DNA of 6,889 bases from Phycisphaerales bacterium (GCA_003520025.1 DOVP01000034.1:1-6889), one strand, 5' to 3'; positions 1 through 6,082 are shown, numbered from the stretch's first letter. The notes: generated by a model from the letters alone, not told the origin. Made by a program: numbers and translations.

Positions 1-1
1 G

Positions 2-400
2 CTCGGAGCAATGGTTGCAGGCGGAGCCATGGTGCTGGAAGGGTCTGGGCGTATCCAGTTGCGCGCAACCTGCCCGAGAGACTTCCATGTGCGTGGGAGG
101 ATTCGATTTGCTGCGGGTACATCGGCGACGTTGGATTTCGGCGGCGTTGATGTCACCCTTGCTGGAACAGACCCCCAAACCGGGAGCGTGATCGACGTAG
201 ACGAGCGATCGGTCGATCTGGTGCCGGAAGACGGCTGGTATGACCTCATGGTCTCCTGCGAGCGGGGGCATATTGCCGTCAGGCTCAATGGGCTTGAAGT
301 TGCCAGTGGCGCAGCTTCGCCAAGCGGCCCAATGAGTATTCACATGGACGGTGGGCGTCTTTCTATCGAAACGCTTCGGCTGGTATCAGTTGCCCGCTGA
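2..400 (+). CDS. C-terminal fragment of a beta-sandwich (DUF1080/concanavalin-like) protein, 5' end outside the window
   Basis: The reading frame is open from the window edge (base 2) to a TGA at 398-400, so this is most likely the last ~133 codons of a longer gene. An in-frame ATG at 11 has no clear ribosome binding site and is probably internal. The pattern is alternating beta strands with G-R-I-x-L near the start, a D-G-W-Y-D-L-M-V strand, then R-L-N-G-L-E-V and a closing G-G-R-L-S-I strand. That W-x-x-L-x-V ... x-L-N-G-x-x-V order is typical of the end of DUF1080 / LamG-like jelly-roll domains, which bind or cleave sugars in exported planctomycete proteins. No catalytic residues can be assigned from this fragment. 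The family call is an inference; a FecR-type or other LamG-bearing protein would look the same at this end. The 3' end overlaps the convergent gene by 15 bp. Confidence 0.65.
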   Translation, partial: LGAMVAGGAMVLEGSGRIQLRATCPRDFHVRGRIRFAAGTSATLDFGGVDVTLAGTDPQTGSVIDVDERSVDLVPEDGWYDLMVSCERGHIAVRLNGLEVASGAASPSGPMSIHMDGGRLSIETLRLVSVAR

Positions 401-1180
401 ATCAGTTTTTGTCTTACCAGCACCATTCGATCGTAACACCGCGCCAAACCGTTGTGCATCGTTGTAGATCAGGAAGGCGGTGACATCCCTGTGGCCGATG
501 AAGGCGACGGGGCCGACGTCCTTGGCATAGAAGACCCATGCAGCATAGGCGACATTTGCCGGCCCGATCTTTCCGTTGTAGGTGGTCTTGATGAGTCTCG
601 TATTGAATGTTCCGGCAGGAACAGCGAGTTTGAAGCCACCGAGATCGCGATAGACGGAATCCAATGTTCCGGAGTGCGCTACGGTTGTAGGATCGCCCAC
701 GTCGTAGACCTTGACTGATACGCGCTGTGTGACTGCTTGGCCAGGCTTCACGCCGGCAAGGATCAGTGGATCTGCGGGTTCAAATTTGCTGACGACTGCT
801 TCTGGAACGTTGAGCGATGAAGGCACGCGAATGTTTCCGTTGCTGACATCGAGATACCGTGTCCAAAGCTCTGGATCTTTCTCGGACCAACCGCCTTTCT
901 TCGAGCCGACCGGACTTCCCGGCGCGCGTGTGGTGCTGATGATGGAAATGGTCTCGGTCTGTCCCGCCTTGGTGCCTGTCGTCCGGACAAAGGTGAGTGA
1001 GGAAGGACGAAGGGGAAGCCAGTCGGTGGCCTGAACCACGGGATCAGTCTTGACGGTATCGAGGATGACGCCGTTCCCGAGCATGGCGATGGCGGCGCGG
1101 TCATCTTTGCTCAGCGAGGCAAGAGGGTCGGCAAAAAGCGTTGAGACCAGAATCAGGGAAAGCAAGGCGAGTGTGTACAT
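386..1180 (-). CDS. Exported protein of unknown function, 264 aa
   Basis: I do not recognise a named family with confidence. The ATG at 1178-1180 is preceded by GGGAG (1188-1192 on the complement) at a 7-nt distance, which supports this start. Residues 1-17 form a short hydrophobic signal peptide ending in T-L-F-A before D-P; it lacks the usual basic residue in its first positions. The mature protein has no cysteine. Its N-terminal half carries a D-W-L-P-L-R-P segment (about 53-59). The C-terminal half has V-P-A-G-T-F-N-T (187-194), then Y-N-G-K-I-G-P-A and F-Y-A-K-D-V-G-P-V. A V-P-A-G-x-F followed by a W/Y-x-A-x-x-V-G-x-V strand is a beta-barrel-like pattern also seen in DUF3108-type periplasmic proteins; a relation is possible but unproven. 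It is transcribed divergently from the guanine deaminase and convergently with the partial gene, with a 15-bp overlap of 3' ends, so it is probably monocistronic. Confidence 0.8.
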   Translation of the reverse strand: MYTLALLSLILVSTLFADPLASLSKDDRAAIAMLGNGVILDTVKTDPVVQATDWLPLRPSSLTFVRTTGTKAGQTETISIISTTRAPGSPVGSKKGGWSEKDPELWTRYLDVSNGNIRVPSSLNVPEAVVSKFEPADPLILAGVKPGQAVTQRVSVKVYDVGDPTTVAHSGTLDSVYRDLGGFKLAVPAGTFNTRLIKTTYNGKIGPANVAYAAWVFYAKDVGPVAFIGHRDVTAFLIYNDAQRFGAVLRSNGAGKTKTDSAGN

Positions 1181-1187
1181 CTGTGGA

Positions 1188-1192
1188 CTCCC
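1188..1192 (-). promoter_or_regulatory. Ribosome binding site GGGAG for the 386-1180 gene
   Basis: The complement reads GGGAG, 7 nt before the ATG at 1178-1180. It fixes the start of the exported unknown protein. Confidence 0.55.
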
Positions 1193-1238
1193 GAGTATGG
1201 AATGCTTTCGACGGTGACGTGCCCCATCAGATCGGCGC

Positions 1239-1251
1239 TGTCAAACTGACA
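1239..1251. promoter_or_regulatory. Perfect 5-3-5 inverted repeat TGTCA-AAC-TGACA
   Basis: A 13-bp palindrome with perfect 5-bp arms lies in the divergent intergenic region, about 60 bp upstream of the minus-strand gene. On the minus strand it contains TTGACA, a perfect -35 hexamer for a housekeeping sigma factor, but no good -10 hexamer follows at 16-18 bp. It could be an operator or a chance match; 5-bp arms are short. Confidence 0.25.
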
Positions 1252-1308
1252 AGACTGAACTTCATACTATCTGTTGCGGTTTTGCTCCGAATTGCTGAAT
1301 TGGCATAG

Positions 1309-1321
1309 ATGATTTCATCAT
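1309..1321. promoter_or_regulatory. Perfect 5-3-5 inverted repeat ATGAT-TTC-ATCAT
   Basis: This second 13-bp palindrome has the same arm and spacer geometry as the one at 1239-1251 but a different sequence. It sits in the AT-richer centre of the divergent gap, 102 bp upstream of the deaminase ATG. A TATGAT, similar to a -10 hexamer, follows at 1333-1338 on the plus strand, without a well-spaced -35. An operator for the deaminase is possible; support is only the symmetry and position. Confidence 0.25.
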
Positions 1322-1423
1322 TATGCGAGAGATATGATATGAGAAGATCTGCTGGCACGACCAGGTGTGGACGAAGGCCTTTATTGTGAAAGTCGCTTGT
1401 ACAAGAACATCCGAGATCAGCCA

Positions 1424-1903
1424 ATGACCGAGCATCATCACTTCATGCAACGAGCGATTGAACTCGCACGACAGACCTCCATCGTCGAGCGGGCCGGTGG
1501 GCCATTTGGATGCGTCATCGTGCGCGGGGACGAGATTATTGCCGAAGGCGCCAATCGCGTGATCGCCGAGAAGGATCCGACATGGCACGCTGAGATGGCA
1601 GCCATTCGGACCGCGTGCAGTGCGATCGGTACCCATGACCTGTCCGACTGCATCCTGTACACGAGTTGCGAGCCATGCCCGATGTGCTACGCGGCGGCTT
1701 GGTGGGCTCGGATCGACACGATCTACTATGCCACAACCGCTCAGGATGCGAAGGAGTGCGGTAATTTTGATGATGTGCCGATCCATGAGGCGGTGAAATT
1801 GCCCGGCCCGGATCGGGCTCTGCCGGTCCTGGGAGTCGAACATGAGGAGATGTTGAAGATCTGGCGGGAGTTTCGAGACATGCCGGATCGGCCACATTAT
1901 TGA
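1424..1903 (+). CDS. guaD: Guanine deaminase, cytidine-deaminase fold (GuaD type)
   Basis: This zinc enzyme would hydrolyse guanine to xanthine and ammonia in the cytoplasm, for purine salvage or nitrogen release. From the ATG at 1424 it is 159 aa, close to the 156 aa of Bacillus subtilis GuaD, and it starts at the equivalent point. The zinc and catalytic signature is complete: T-W-H-A-E gives zinc ligand H55 and proton shuttle E57, and S-C-E-P-C-P-M-C gives zinc ligands C85 and C88. N44 in E-G-A-N-R-V, the F-D-D at 115-117 and the C-terminal Y159 match positions that contact purine or close the active site in GuaD. One residue (N114) appears inserted before F-D-D. The frame stays open upstream to a GTG at 1367, but that adds a tail absent from the family and has no ribosome site; the ATG at 1424 has only a weak GAGAT-like site. 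A beta-helix gene follows after 60 bp. A different nucleobase or nucleoside deaminase is possible but less likely. Confidence 0.88.
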   Translation: MTEHHHFMQRAIELARQTSIVERAGGPFGCVIVRGDEIIAEGANRVIAEKDPTWHAEMAAIRTACSAIGTHDLSDCILYTSCEPCPMCYAAAWWARIDTIYYATTAQDAKECGNFDDVPIHEAVKLPGPDRALPVLGVEHEEMLKIWREFRDMPDRPHY

Positions 1904-1950
1904 TTTGCGCTTGTCCCTTTCGCATGGAGCGATATGGTGGGGTGATCGAG

Positions 1951-1958
1951 AAGGAGAG
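1951..1958 (+). promoter_or_regulatory. Strong ribosome binding site AAGGAGAG deciding a GTG start
   Basis: AAGGAG lies 7 nt upstream of the GTG at 1964-1966. This fixes the beta-helix protein start at GTG, directly ahead of its signal peptide. Confidence 0.8.
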
Positions 1959-1963
1959 AACCC

Positions 1964-3385
1964 GTGCGATTTGTTCAAGTGTGTGGTGTTGCCGTGGCAT
2001 GCGCAGTCAGTGTGGCGCATGGCGAGGTGCTGCTTGTGCCGGATCATTACAGCACGATTCAAGCCGCAATTAATGTGTCTGTATCCGGTGATATTGTGCA
2101 GGTGCAGCCGGGGATCTACAACGAACTCATCGACTTCTCGGGCAAGGCCATCACCGTGACGGGTGCCGGTTCGAGCAAGACCACCATCGACGGAACCGGC
2201 TTGACCGGACCCGTTGTGCGGTTTGCGTCCGAAGAAGGCGCCGGAAGCGTACTTGAGGGATTTCGCATCGGTCACGGTACGGGTGAAATCGTAAGTGATC
2301 CCGTCTTCGGCAACGTGCTGTGTGGTGGTGGGGTTTTTGTGCGGAGCGCTTCGCCGACCATCCGCAATTGCTTGCTTGAGAACAATGTCACCTGGGGTGG
2401 CGGGGGGATGTGTATCAACAGCGGCACGCCGACGATCTCCGACTGTGTTTTTCGCAACAACGTCGTCGAGGGTCACGGTGGCGGCCTGTACAACATCAAC
2501 ATCGCTCGCCCGGTAATCGAGCGATGTCTGTTCGAGGGGAATACGGCCAGTTGGGGCAGTGGTATGACGTGCACGGTTTACAGTGATGCCACGATTATCG
2601 AGTGCGACTTCGTTGCAAACACCACGTACAACGTCGGCGGCGGGATCTTCATCCGATCAAGCAGCAGCCCGACAATCACAGCCTGTACGTTCACGAACAA
2701 TCTCCAGACAGACAATCCGCTCGGCAGCGGTGGTGGCATCTGCGTCTACGGCAGCGGGACCGGTGGTGGCCCGTGCTATCCGGTCGTGACCGATTGCTTG
2801 TTCGAGGGAAATACCGTCAACGGCGACGGTGGCGGCATGAGCAACGCCTATGGCTCATATACAACAATCACCAACTGCATCTTTCGCGAGAACACCTGCG
2901 GTCGCGATGGTGGTGGCGTAGCAGCCGTTGGTGAGAATGACCCTGATGTGCCGAGCAACGTCACGGTGTCCGATTGCCTCTTCGAATTCAACACGGCGGC
3001 GGATCGGGGCGGCGGCTTCTTTTCGCGTCGCAGCGAGCCCTCGGTGATGAACTGCACCATTCGTGAGAACACCGCCTCAGACGGCGGCGGTATCTACTTC
3101 TTCGACAGCGCCGCAGCCACGATGGGTGACACCCAGAATTGCGGAAATTCCGCTCCGCAGGTGGGCGGAAACCATGTGGACCTTGGTGGGAACACCGTGA
3201 GCGAGGAGTGCGAAGACTGCGCCGCCGATATCGATGGTGATGGAACCGTCGGCGTAAACGACATGCTCAACCTCATCGCCAACTTCGGCCCATGCAGCGG
3301 CTGCGCGGCGGATGTGGATGGCGACGGAATCGTCGGCGTGAACGACATCCTCATTGTGCTGTCTGCTTGGGGTCCGTGCCACTGA
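1964..3385 (+). CDS. Exported right-handed parallel beta-helix protein with C-terminal dockerin-like tail
   Basis: The 473-aa product starts at GTG behind a strong Shine-Dalgarno. Residues 1-20 are a signal peptide (M-R-F, a hydrophobic core, then V-A-H-G). Residues ~28-78 carry the entry motif Y-S-T-I-Q-A-A-I-N ... G-D-I-V-Q-V-Q-P-G-I-Y, which opens pectate-lyase/NosD-like beta-helices. Residues ~120-410 are nine coils of about 26 residues, each with C-x-[FIL]-x-x-N and most followed by a G-G-G turn; the cysteines are C136, C161, C188, C214, C241, C278, C305, C338 and C364. Residues 420-472 hold two D-x-D-x-D-G ... N-D calcium loops, each ending in F/W-G-P-C, as in planctomycete dockerin-type tails. 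Such proteins are usually secreted or surface-bound and may bind or cleave polysaccharide, but no catalytic residues can be assigned, so an enzymatic role is unproven. The gene lies 60 bp after the deaminase and may be read with it. Confidence 0.9.
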   Translation: MRFVQVCGVAVACAVSVAHGEVLLVPDHYSTIQAAINVSVSGDIVQVQPGIYNELIDFSGKAITVTGAGSSKTTIDGTGLTGPVVRFASEEGAGSVLEGFRIGHGTGEIVSDPVFGNVLCGGGVFVRSASPTIRNCLLENNVTWGGGGMCINSGTPTISDCVFRNNVVEGHGGGLYNINIARPVIERCLFEGNTASWGSGMTCTVYSDATIIECDFVANTTYNVGGGIFIRSSSSPTITACTFTNNLQTDNPLGSGGGICVYGSGTGGGPCYPVVTDCLFEGNTVNGDGGGMSNAYGSYTTITNCIFRENTCGRDGGGVAAVGENDPDVPSNVTVSDCLFEFNTAADRGGGFFSRRSEPSVMNCTIRENTASDGGGIYFFDSAAATMGDTQNCGNSAPQVGGNHVDLGGNTVSEECEDCAADIDGDGTVGVNDMLNLIANFGPCSGCAADVDGDGIVGVNDILIVLSAWGPCH

Positions 3386-3529
3386 ATCCTTTTGCTCTCC
3401 CACGTTGCGGTGCCAGCGGGCCGCATTGCGACGTTCGGCCACGCTCCGGTTGTTTTCTTCGAATCAAGTTACGAGCGGTGGCGGCCGGAGTTCAGATGGT
3501 GATGAACTGGTCGATGCGTTGCATCAAAC
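3386..3529. other. Convergent intergenic gap, no convincing terminator
   Basis: This stretch separates two genes that converge. The best hairpin is TGCGG (3406-3410) with CCGCA (3421-3425), a 5-bp stem with a 10-nt loop and no T-run. CTCCGG (3444-3449) and CCGGAG (3485-3490) could also pair across 35 nt. Neither is a classic intrinsic terminator, and I see no small gene here. Confidence 0.4.
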
Positions 3530-5323
3530 TCACCAAGCAGACAACAAACTCAGCAGATCGTTCGTGTCCACGATCCGGTCACCATTGAGGTCGGCCGGGG
3601 AGTCATGTTGGCCCCATGCCTCGATCACCATGAGTAGGTCATCGACACCCACCGAGCCGTCGCAGTCCAGATCGCCCTGCACGAAGACATCGATGGTGAT
3701 GGCGTCATGCGTCATCTCGATGGGCGTGCCCTTGCCGGTCTCGACCCAGAGGTCGTACAGGATGTCGCCCCAGTCATCGGTGACGTTGCCGTCACGGAGC
3801 ATCTCGATGTAGTGCCGTGGCGTGTTCTGGTAGTACACGAACACTTCGGCACTCGCCGTCTCCGGGGGCATGGCGAACCATGAGTCGTCCCAGTACTGGC
3901 CGTCGGCGTAGACATGCTCGACCACCGGCGCGCCGCCCTGTTCGTAGGCAGCGTTGTTGAAGCCGCGGGGCGGAATACGATTGTCTTTCTCGATGGTGTC
4001 AGCAAGGGCCATGTGACCGGTTGGCCCGGCGGGATAGCCGGTCAATTTGGAAGCCGCTTCGCTCAGGCCCACGTGCATCTCATAGATTTCGGTGGAGGGT
4101 TCGTCGAGGTGTGCTTCGACGTAGTCGTAGTGGCCGTACTCATCGATGAGTACATCACCGGCGTCATACAGACGCACATTGACCCAGATTCGTCGCCCTT
4201 CGATGTGGCCGGTTGGGATCTTGTGACCGGACTCGTTGATGACGCGGGTGCGGAGAGAACCGCACTCCTGCTCGACTTCGAGTGACGAAGCGAGTTGCAG
4301 CATCTCAACGGCCTTGGCTCGCGCCGCGGCGATGGCATCGAGATCGACGTCTGGATCGTCAACGTAGTGCGCCGCGATGAGATCAAGTATGGGAGCAGCG
4401 GCACCAGCAAAGTCGTGCCGGGCCAGATCGGGCCGAGTCGGCCCCAAGATGCAGGCATCGCCCGAGGTGCGAGGCATGTGGCAGTCTTGGCAGGTCGAGA
4501 CGACCGTGACGCCAACGCCGCCGAAGCGTCCGCCCATGTCCACACCGGTGCTGGCGAACTCACTGAGTTTCCACTCGGTGTAGGTCCGCTCAAGCGGGAA
4601 CATCTCCCACGGGTCCTCGGTGGGGGAGGGCTCGCCGATGCTGTTGTACTGCCAGGTGCCATCGGGCTGCCGCGTCGTCGCAAGGTTGCCGACATCGTGA
4701 CAGGTACCGCAGAAGTCGCTGCTCTGATGGAAGGGCGAGTGCAGCACTTGATGGTAATCCTGATTCGCATCGGTCCGGGGGCCACGTCGACGTCCCTCTG
4801 GGTCGAGTACAAAGGCCGCGTTGCCGTAGTACTGCGGGACATCGGCGAGGCTTGCGAGAATCGAAACGTCTTCAACTGGGCTGATGCCCGGTTTGTAGAT
4901 CGGGTCCACCATGGAATGACAGAAGTGACAGGAGACGCCGTCGGCGTCATAGAAATCGAGCGTGTCACCCATGGTGTCGTTTGCGTGTCCGCTTACGATC
5001 GCATTGGGCACGTGGCACCGCAGGCAGTAGTAGCCCACGTTGCCGACATCCTGGTTGGCATTTGTCATTTGCGCGAAGAACAACGGATCTCGCCCCGCCA
5101 GGCCCATGAGGCTGCCCTTCCATGTGGAGTAGGGGTCCGACTCGGTGACCGGCCCATGGCAGCCCATGCAACTGTTCGAACTCCAAATCGCACTTTCGTG
5201 TACATCACCGACCTGAGTGCCGGGGACGTGGAAGTCCTCAAGGGTCATATCAACCAGCGCCGCAACACTGATGCCAATAATGGACAGGCCAACAGCGGCG
5301 GTGACGGCAATACGGCTTCTCAC
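3530..5323 (-). CDS. Exported pentaheme c-type cytochrome with C-terminal dockerin-like tail
   Basis: The 597-aa product has five C-x-x-C-H heme-attachment motifs: C-M-G-C-H at 52-56, C-L-R-C-H at 100-104, C-H-F-C-H at 132-136, C-G-T-C-H at 205-209 and C-Q-D-C-H at 278-282. Non-motif histidines that could be distal ligands include H42, H113, H195, H199 and H303. A segment with G-H-K-I-P-T-G-H (366-373) and R-R-I-W-V-N-V follows; this is the usual C-terminal region of cytochrome c554-like multiheme proteins. Residues 550-597 hold two dockerin-like loops, D-L-D-C-D-G and D-L-N-G-D-R. The start is chosen at GTG 5321-5323 because GAGAGGAA stands 8 nt before it and it puts R-S-R plus a 20-residue hydrophobic stretch at the N-terminus as signal peptide or anchor. 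Longer starts at ATG 5353 and ATG 5392 only bury that signal. It should act outside the cytoplasmic membrane in electron transfer; partner and substrate are unknown. A Haem_bd gene lies 221 bp upstream on the same strand. Confidence 0.9.
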   Translation of the reverse strand: MRSRIAVTAAVGLSIIGISVAALVDMTLEDFHVPGTQVGDVHESAIWSSNSCMGCHGPVTESDPYSTWKGSLMGLAGRDPLFFAQMTNANQDVGNVGYYCLRCHVPNAIVSGHANDTMGDTLDFYDADGVSCHFCHSMVDPIYKPGISPVEDVSILASLADVPQYYGNAAFVLDPEGRRRGPRTDANQDYHQVLHSPFHQSSDFCGTCHDVGNLATTRQPDGTWQYNSIGEPSPTEDPWEMFPLERTYTEWKLSEFASTGVDMGGRFGGVGVTVVSTCQDCHMPRTSGDACILGPTRPDLARHDFAGAAAPILDLIAAHYVDDPDVDLDAIAAARAKAVEMLQLASSLEVEQECGSLRTRVINESGHKIPTGHIEGRRIWVNVRLYDAGDVLIDEYGHYDYVEAHLDEPSTEIYEMHVGLSEAASKLTGYPAGPTGHMALADTIEKDNRIPPRGFNNAAYEQGGAPVVEHVYADGQYWDDSWFAMPPETASAEVFVYYQNTPRHYIEMLRDGNVTDDWGDILYDLWVETGKGTPIEMTHDAITIDVFVQGDLDCDGSVGVDDLLMVIEAWGQHDSPADLNGDRIVDTNDLLSLLSAW

Positions 5324-5330
5324 TGCGGAT

Positions 5331-5338
5331 TTCCTCTC
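5331..5338 (-). promoter_or_regulatory. Ribosome binding site GAGAGGAA deciding the cytochrome GTG start
   Basis: The complement reads GAGAGGAA, ending 7 to 8 nt before the GTG at 5321-5323. Together with the signal peptide that follows, it supports this start over the longer in-frame ATGs at 5353 and 5392. Confidence 0.6.
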
Positions 5339-5402
5339 ACACACTTCCGGCATCCCATACGCCCAAATAGGACATGGAGATCCAGACAACATGGCACAAG
5401 TG

Positions 5403-5421
5403 CCCCCCTTTGTCGAGGGGG
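5403..5421. repeat. GC inverted repeat CCCCCT-(6)-AGGGGG
   Basis: CCCCCT (5404-5409) pairs with AGGGGG (5416-5421) across a 6-nt loop, in the 221-bp gap between the Haem_bd gene and the cytochrome. There is no T-run on either strand after the stem, so it is not a classic terminator. It could be a transcript-processing or attenuation hairpin, or one copy of a dispersed small palindrome. A weaker neighbour, CGCT-CTTC-AGCG at 5435-5446, lies beside it. The rest of 5324-5544 shows no gene or clear promoter. Confidence 0.35.
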
Positions 5422-5544
5422 AAACGCGGGTTTTCGCTCTTCAGCGGCGAATGCGTCCTTTGGATGCCCCTCCAAACGCAACAGATCCCCTCCACGAGTC
5501 AATACCCGCGATCCGGAGGTCGGATGCCACGCCGCGCTGACCCC

Positions 5545-5973
5545 TTAGTTCTTGGACCAGTCCACGATCGTTTTTACATCCGTTTGCGTCAGTTGCGCCT
5601 CTGGATGCGTGGGCAGATAGAACCACAGCGGCATCTCGCCCTCTGCGACCTCTTCGCCACATTCCTTGATCTTGTGGGCACACCGATCCGGTGAATAGGC
5701 GTCCCACTGCGAAAAATTGAGTTCCTCGCGACCCTCGTCCACATCACTTGCCACCAGCCACGAGACCGGCGCCACGTACGAGTACCAAGGCCAGACTGTC
5801 TCGTTGGAATGACAATCGAAGCACGCTCTCCGCAGAATTGCCATGACCTCGGGTGGGGCCTTGATCGTTGCGGTAATGGGGGGATTGGTGCGATCGACGG
5901 GGATGAATTGGATGCCGATTCCAGCAATGACGATCACGCCGCCCCCCCAGGCAAGGATCTTCTTGAACTTCAT
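5545..5973 (-). CDS. Membrane-anchored Haem_bd-family monoheme protein
   Basis: The 142-aa product begins M-K-F-K-K, then a single hydrophobic segment at about 6-24, which reads as an uncleaved anchor or signal peptide. The body matches the Haem_bd domain pattern: P-P-I-T near residue 31, A-C-F-D-C-H-S-N with the C-x-x-C-H heme site at 51-55, W-P-W-Y-S-Y-V-A-P-V-S-W-L at 61-73, and E-G-E-M-P at 111-115 whose M114 is the likely second heme-iron ligand. It ends in a helix with I-V-D-W-S. The length is normal for the family. The frame is open back to 6042, but the extra 23 residues would bury the membrane segment, so ATG 5971-5973 is chosen; no good Shine-Dalgarno precedes it. It should face the periplasm and pass electrons. 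The pentaheme cytochrome gene follows 221 bp downstream on the same strand, so a shared transcript is possible but not shown. Confidence 0.88.
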   Translation of the reverse strand: MKFKKILAWGGGVIVIAGIGIQFIPVDRTNPPITATIKAPPEVMAILRRACFDCHSNETVWPWYSYVAPVSWLVASDVDEGREELNFSQWDAYSPDRCAHKIKECGEEVAEGEMPLWFYLPTHPEAQLTQTDVKTIVDWSKN

Positions 5974-6012
5974 GACGGCAAGATACCGGTTTGGGGCCGT
6001 GCAGCCGATTGT

Positions 6013-6035
6013 GCCGCCCTCTTCAGAGCGGCGGC
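6013..6035. repeat. Bulged hairpin in the divergent intergenic region
   Basis: GCCGCC-CTC (6013-6021) pairs with GAG-(C)-GGCGGC (6026-6035) across the loop TTCA, with one bulged C at 6029. It lies 40 bp upstream of the Haem_bd ATG and 65 bp upstream of the plus-strand gene. It could fold in the leader of the minus-strand message and affect translation of a gene that lacks a clear ribosome site. No sharp promoter hexamers can be set in 5974-6099. Confidence 0.3.
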
Positions 6036-6082
6036 CCCCCATATGGTAAGTTGCGACTCTTCGGAAGTAACTCTTGGGAAGT

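Noticed and set aside
1367..1423. GTG-initiated N-terminal extension of the guanine deaminase
   Set aside because: It adds 19 residues absent from the family and has no Shine-Dalgarno; the ATG at 1424 gives the normal GuaD length.
1262..2476. Long 404-aa minus-strand open frame
   Set aside because: It runs opposite the well-supported guanine deaminase and the beta-helix protein, has no coherent domain, signal or ribosome site, and is rich in His/Arg/Pro runs typical of an antisense reading of GC-rich coding DNA.
2324..3073. DNA tandem repeat suggested by the recurring GGTGGTGGC-like segments
   Set aside because: The periodicity comes from the Gly-Gly-Gly turns of protein coils with variable spacing and diverged DNA, so it is a protein repeat and not a DNA repeat array or CRISPR.
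3386..3529. Bidirectional terminator between the convergent genes
   Set aside because: Only short stems with large loops and no T-tracts are present, so an intrinsic terminator cannot be claimed.
4063..4968. 301-aa minus-strand open frame
   Set aside because: It is an out-of-frame shadow of the cytochrome, with a Ser/Pro/Arg/Thr-rich low-complexity product.
4295..5548. Long 417-aa plus-strand open frame
   Set aside because: It is antisense to the pentaheme cytochrome, whose five heme motifs and signal peptide are clear, and it shows no recognisable domain.
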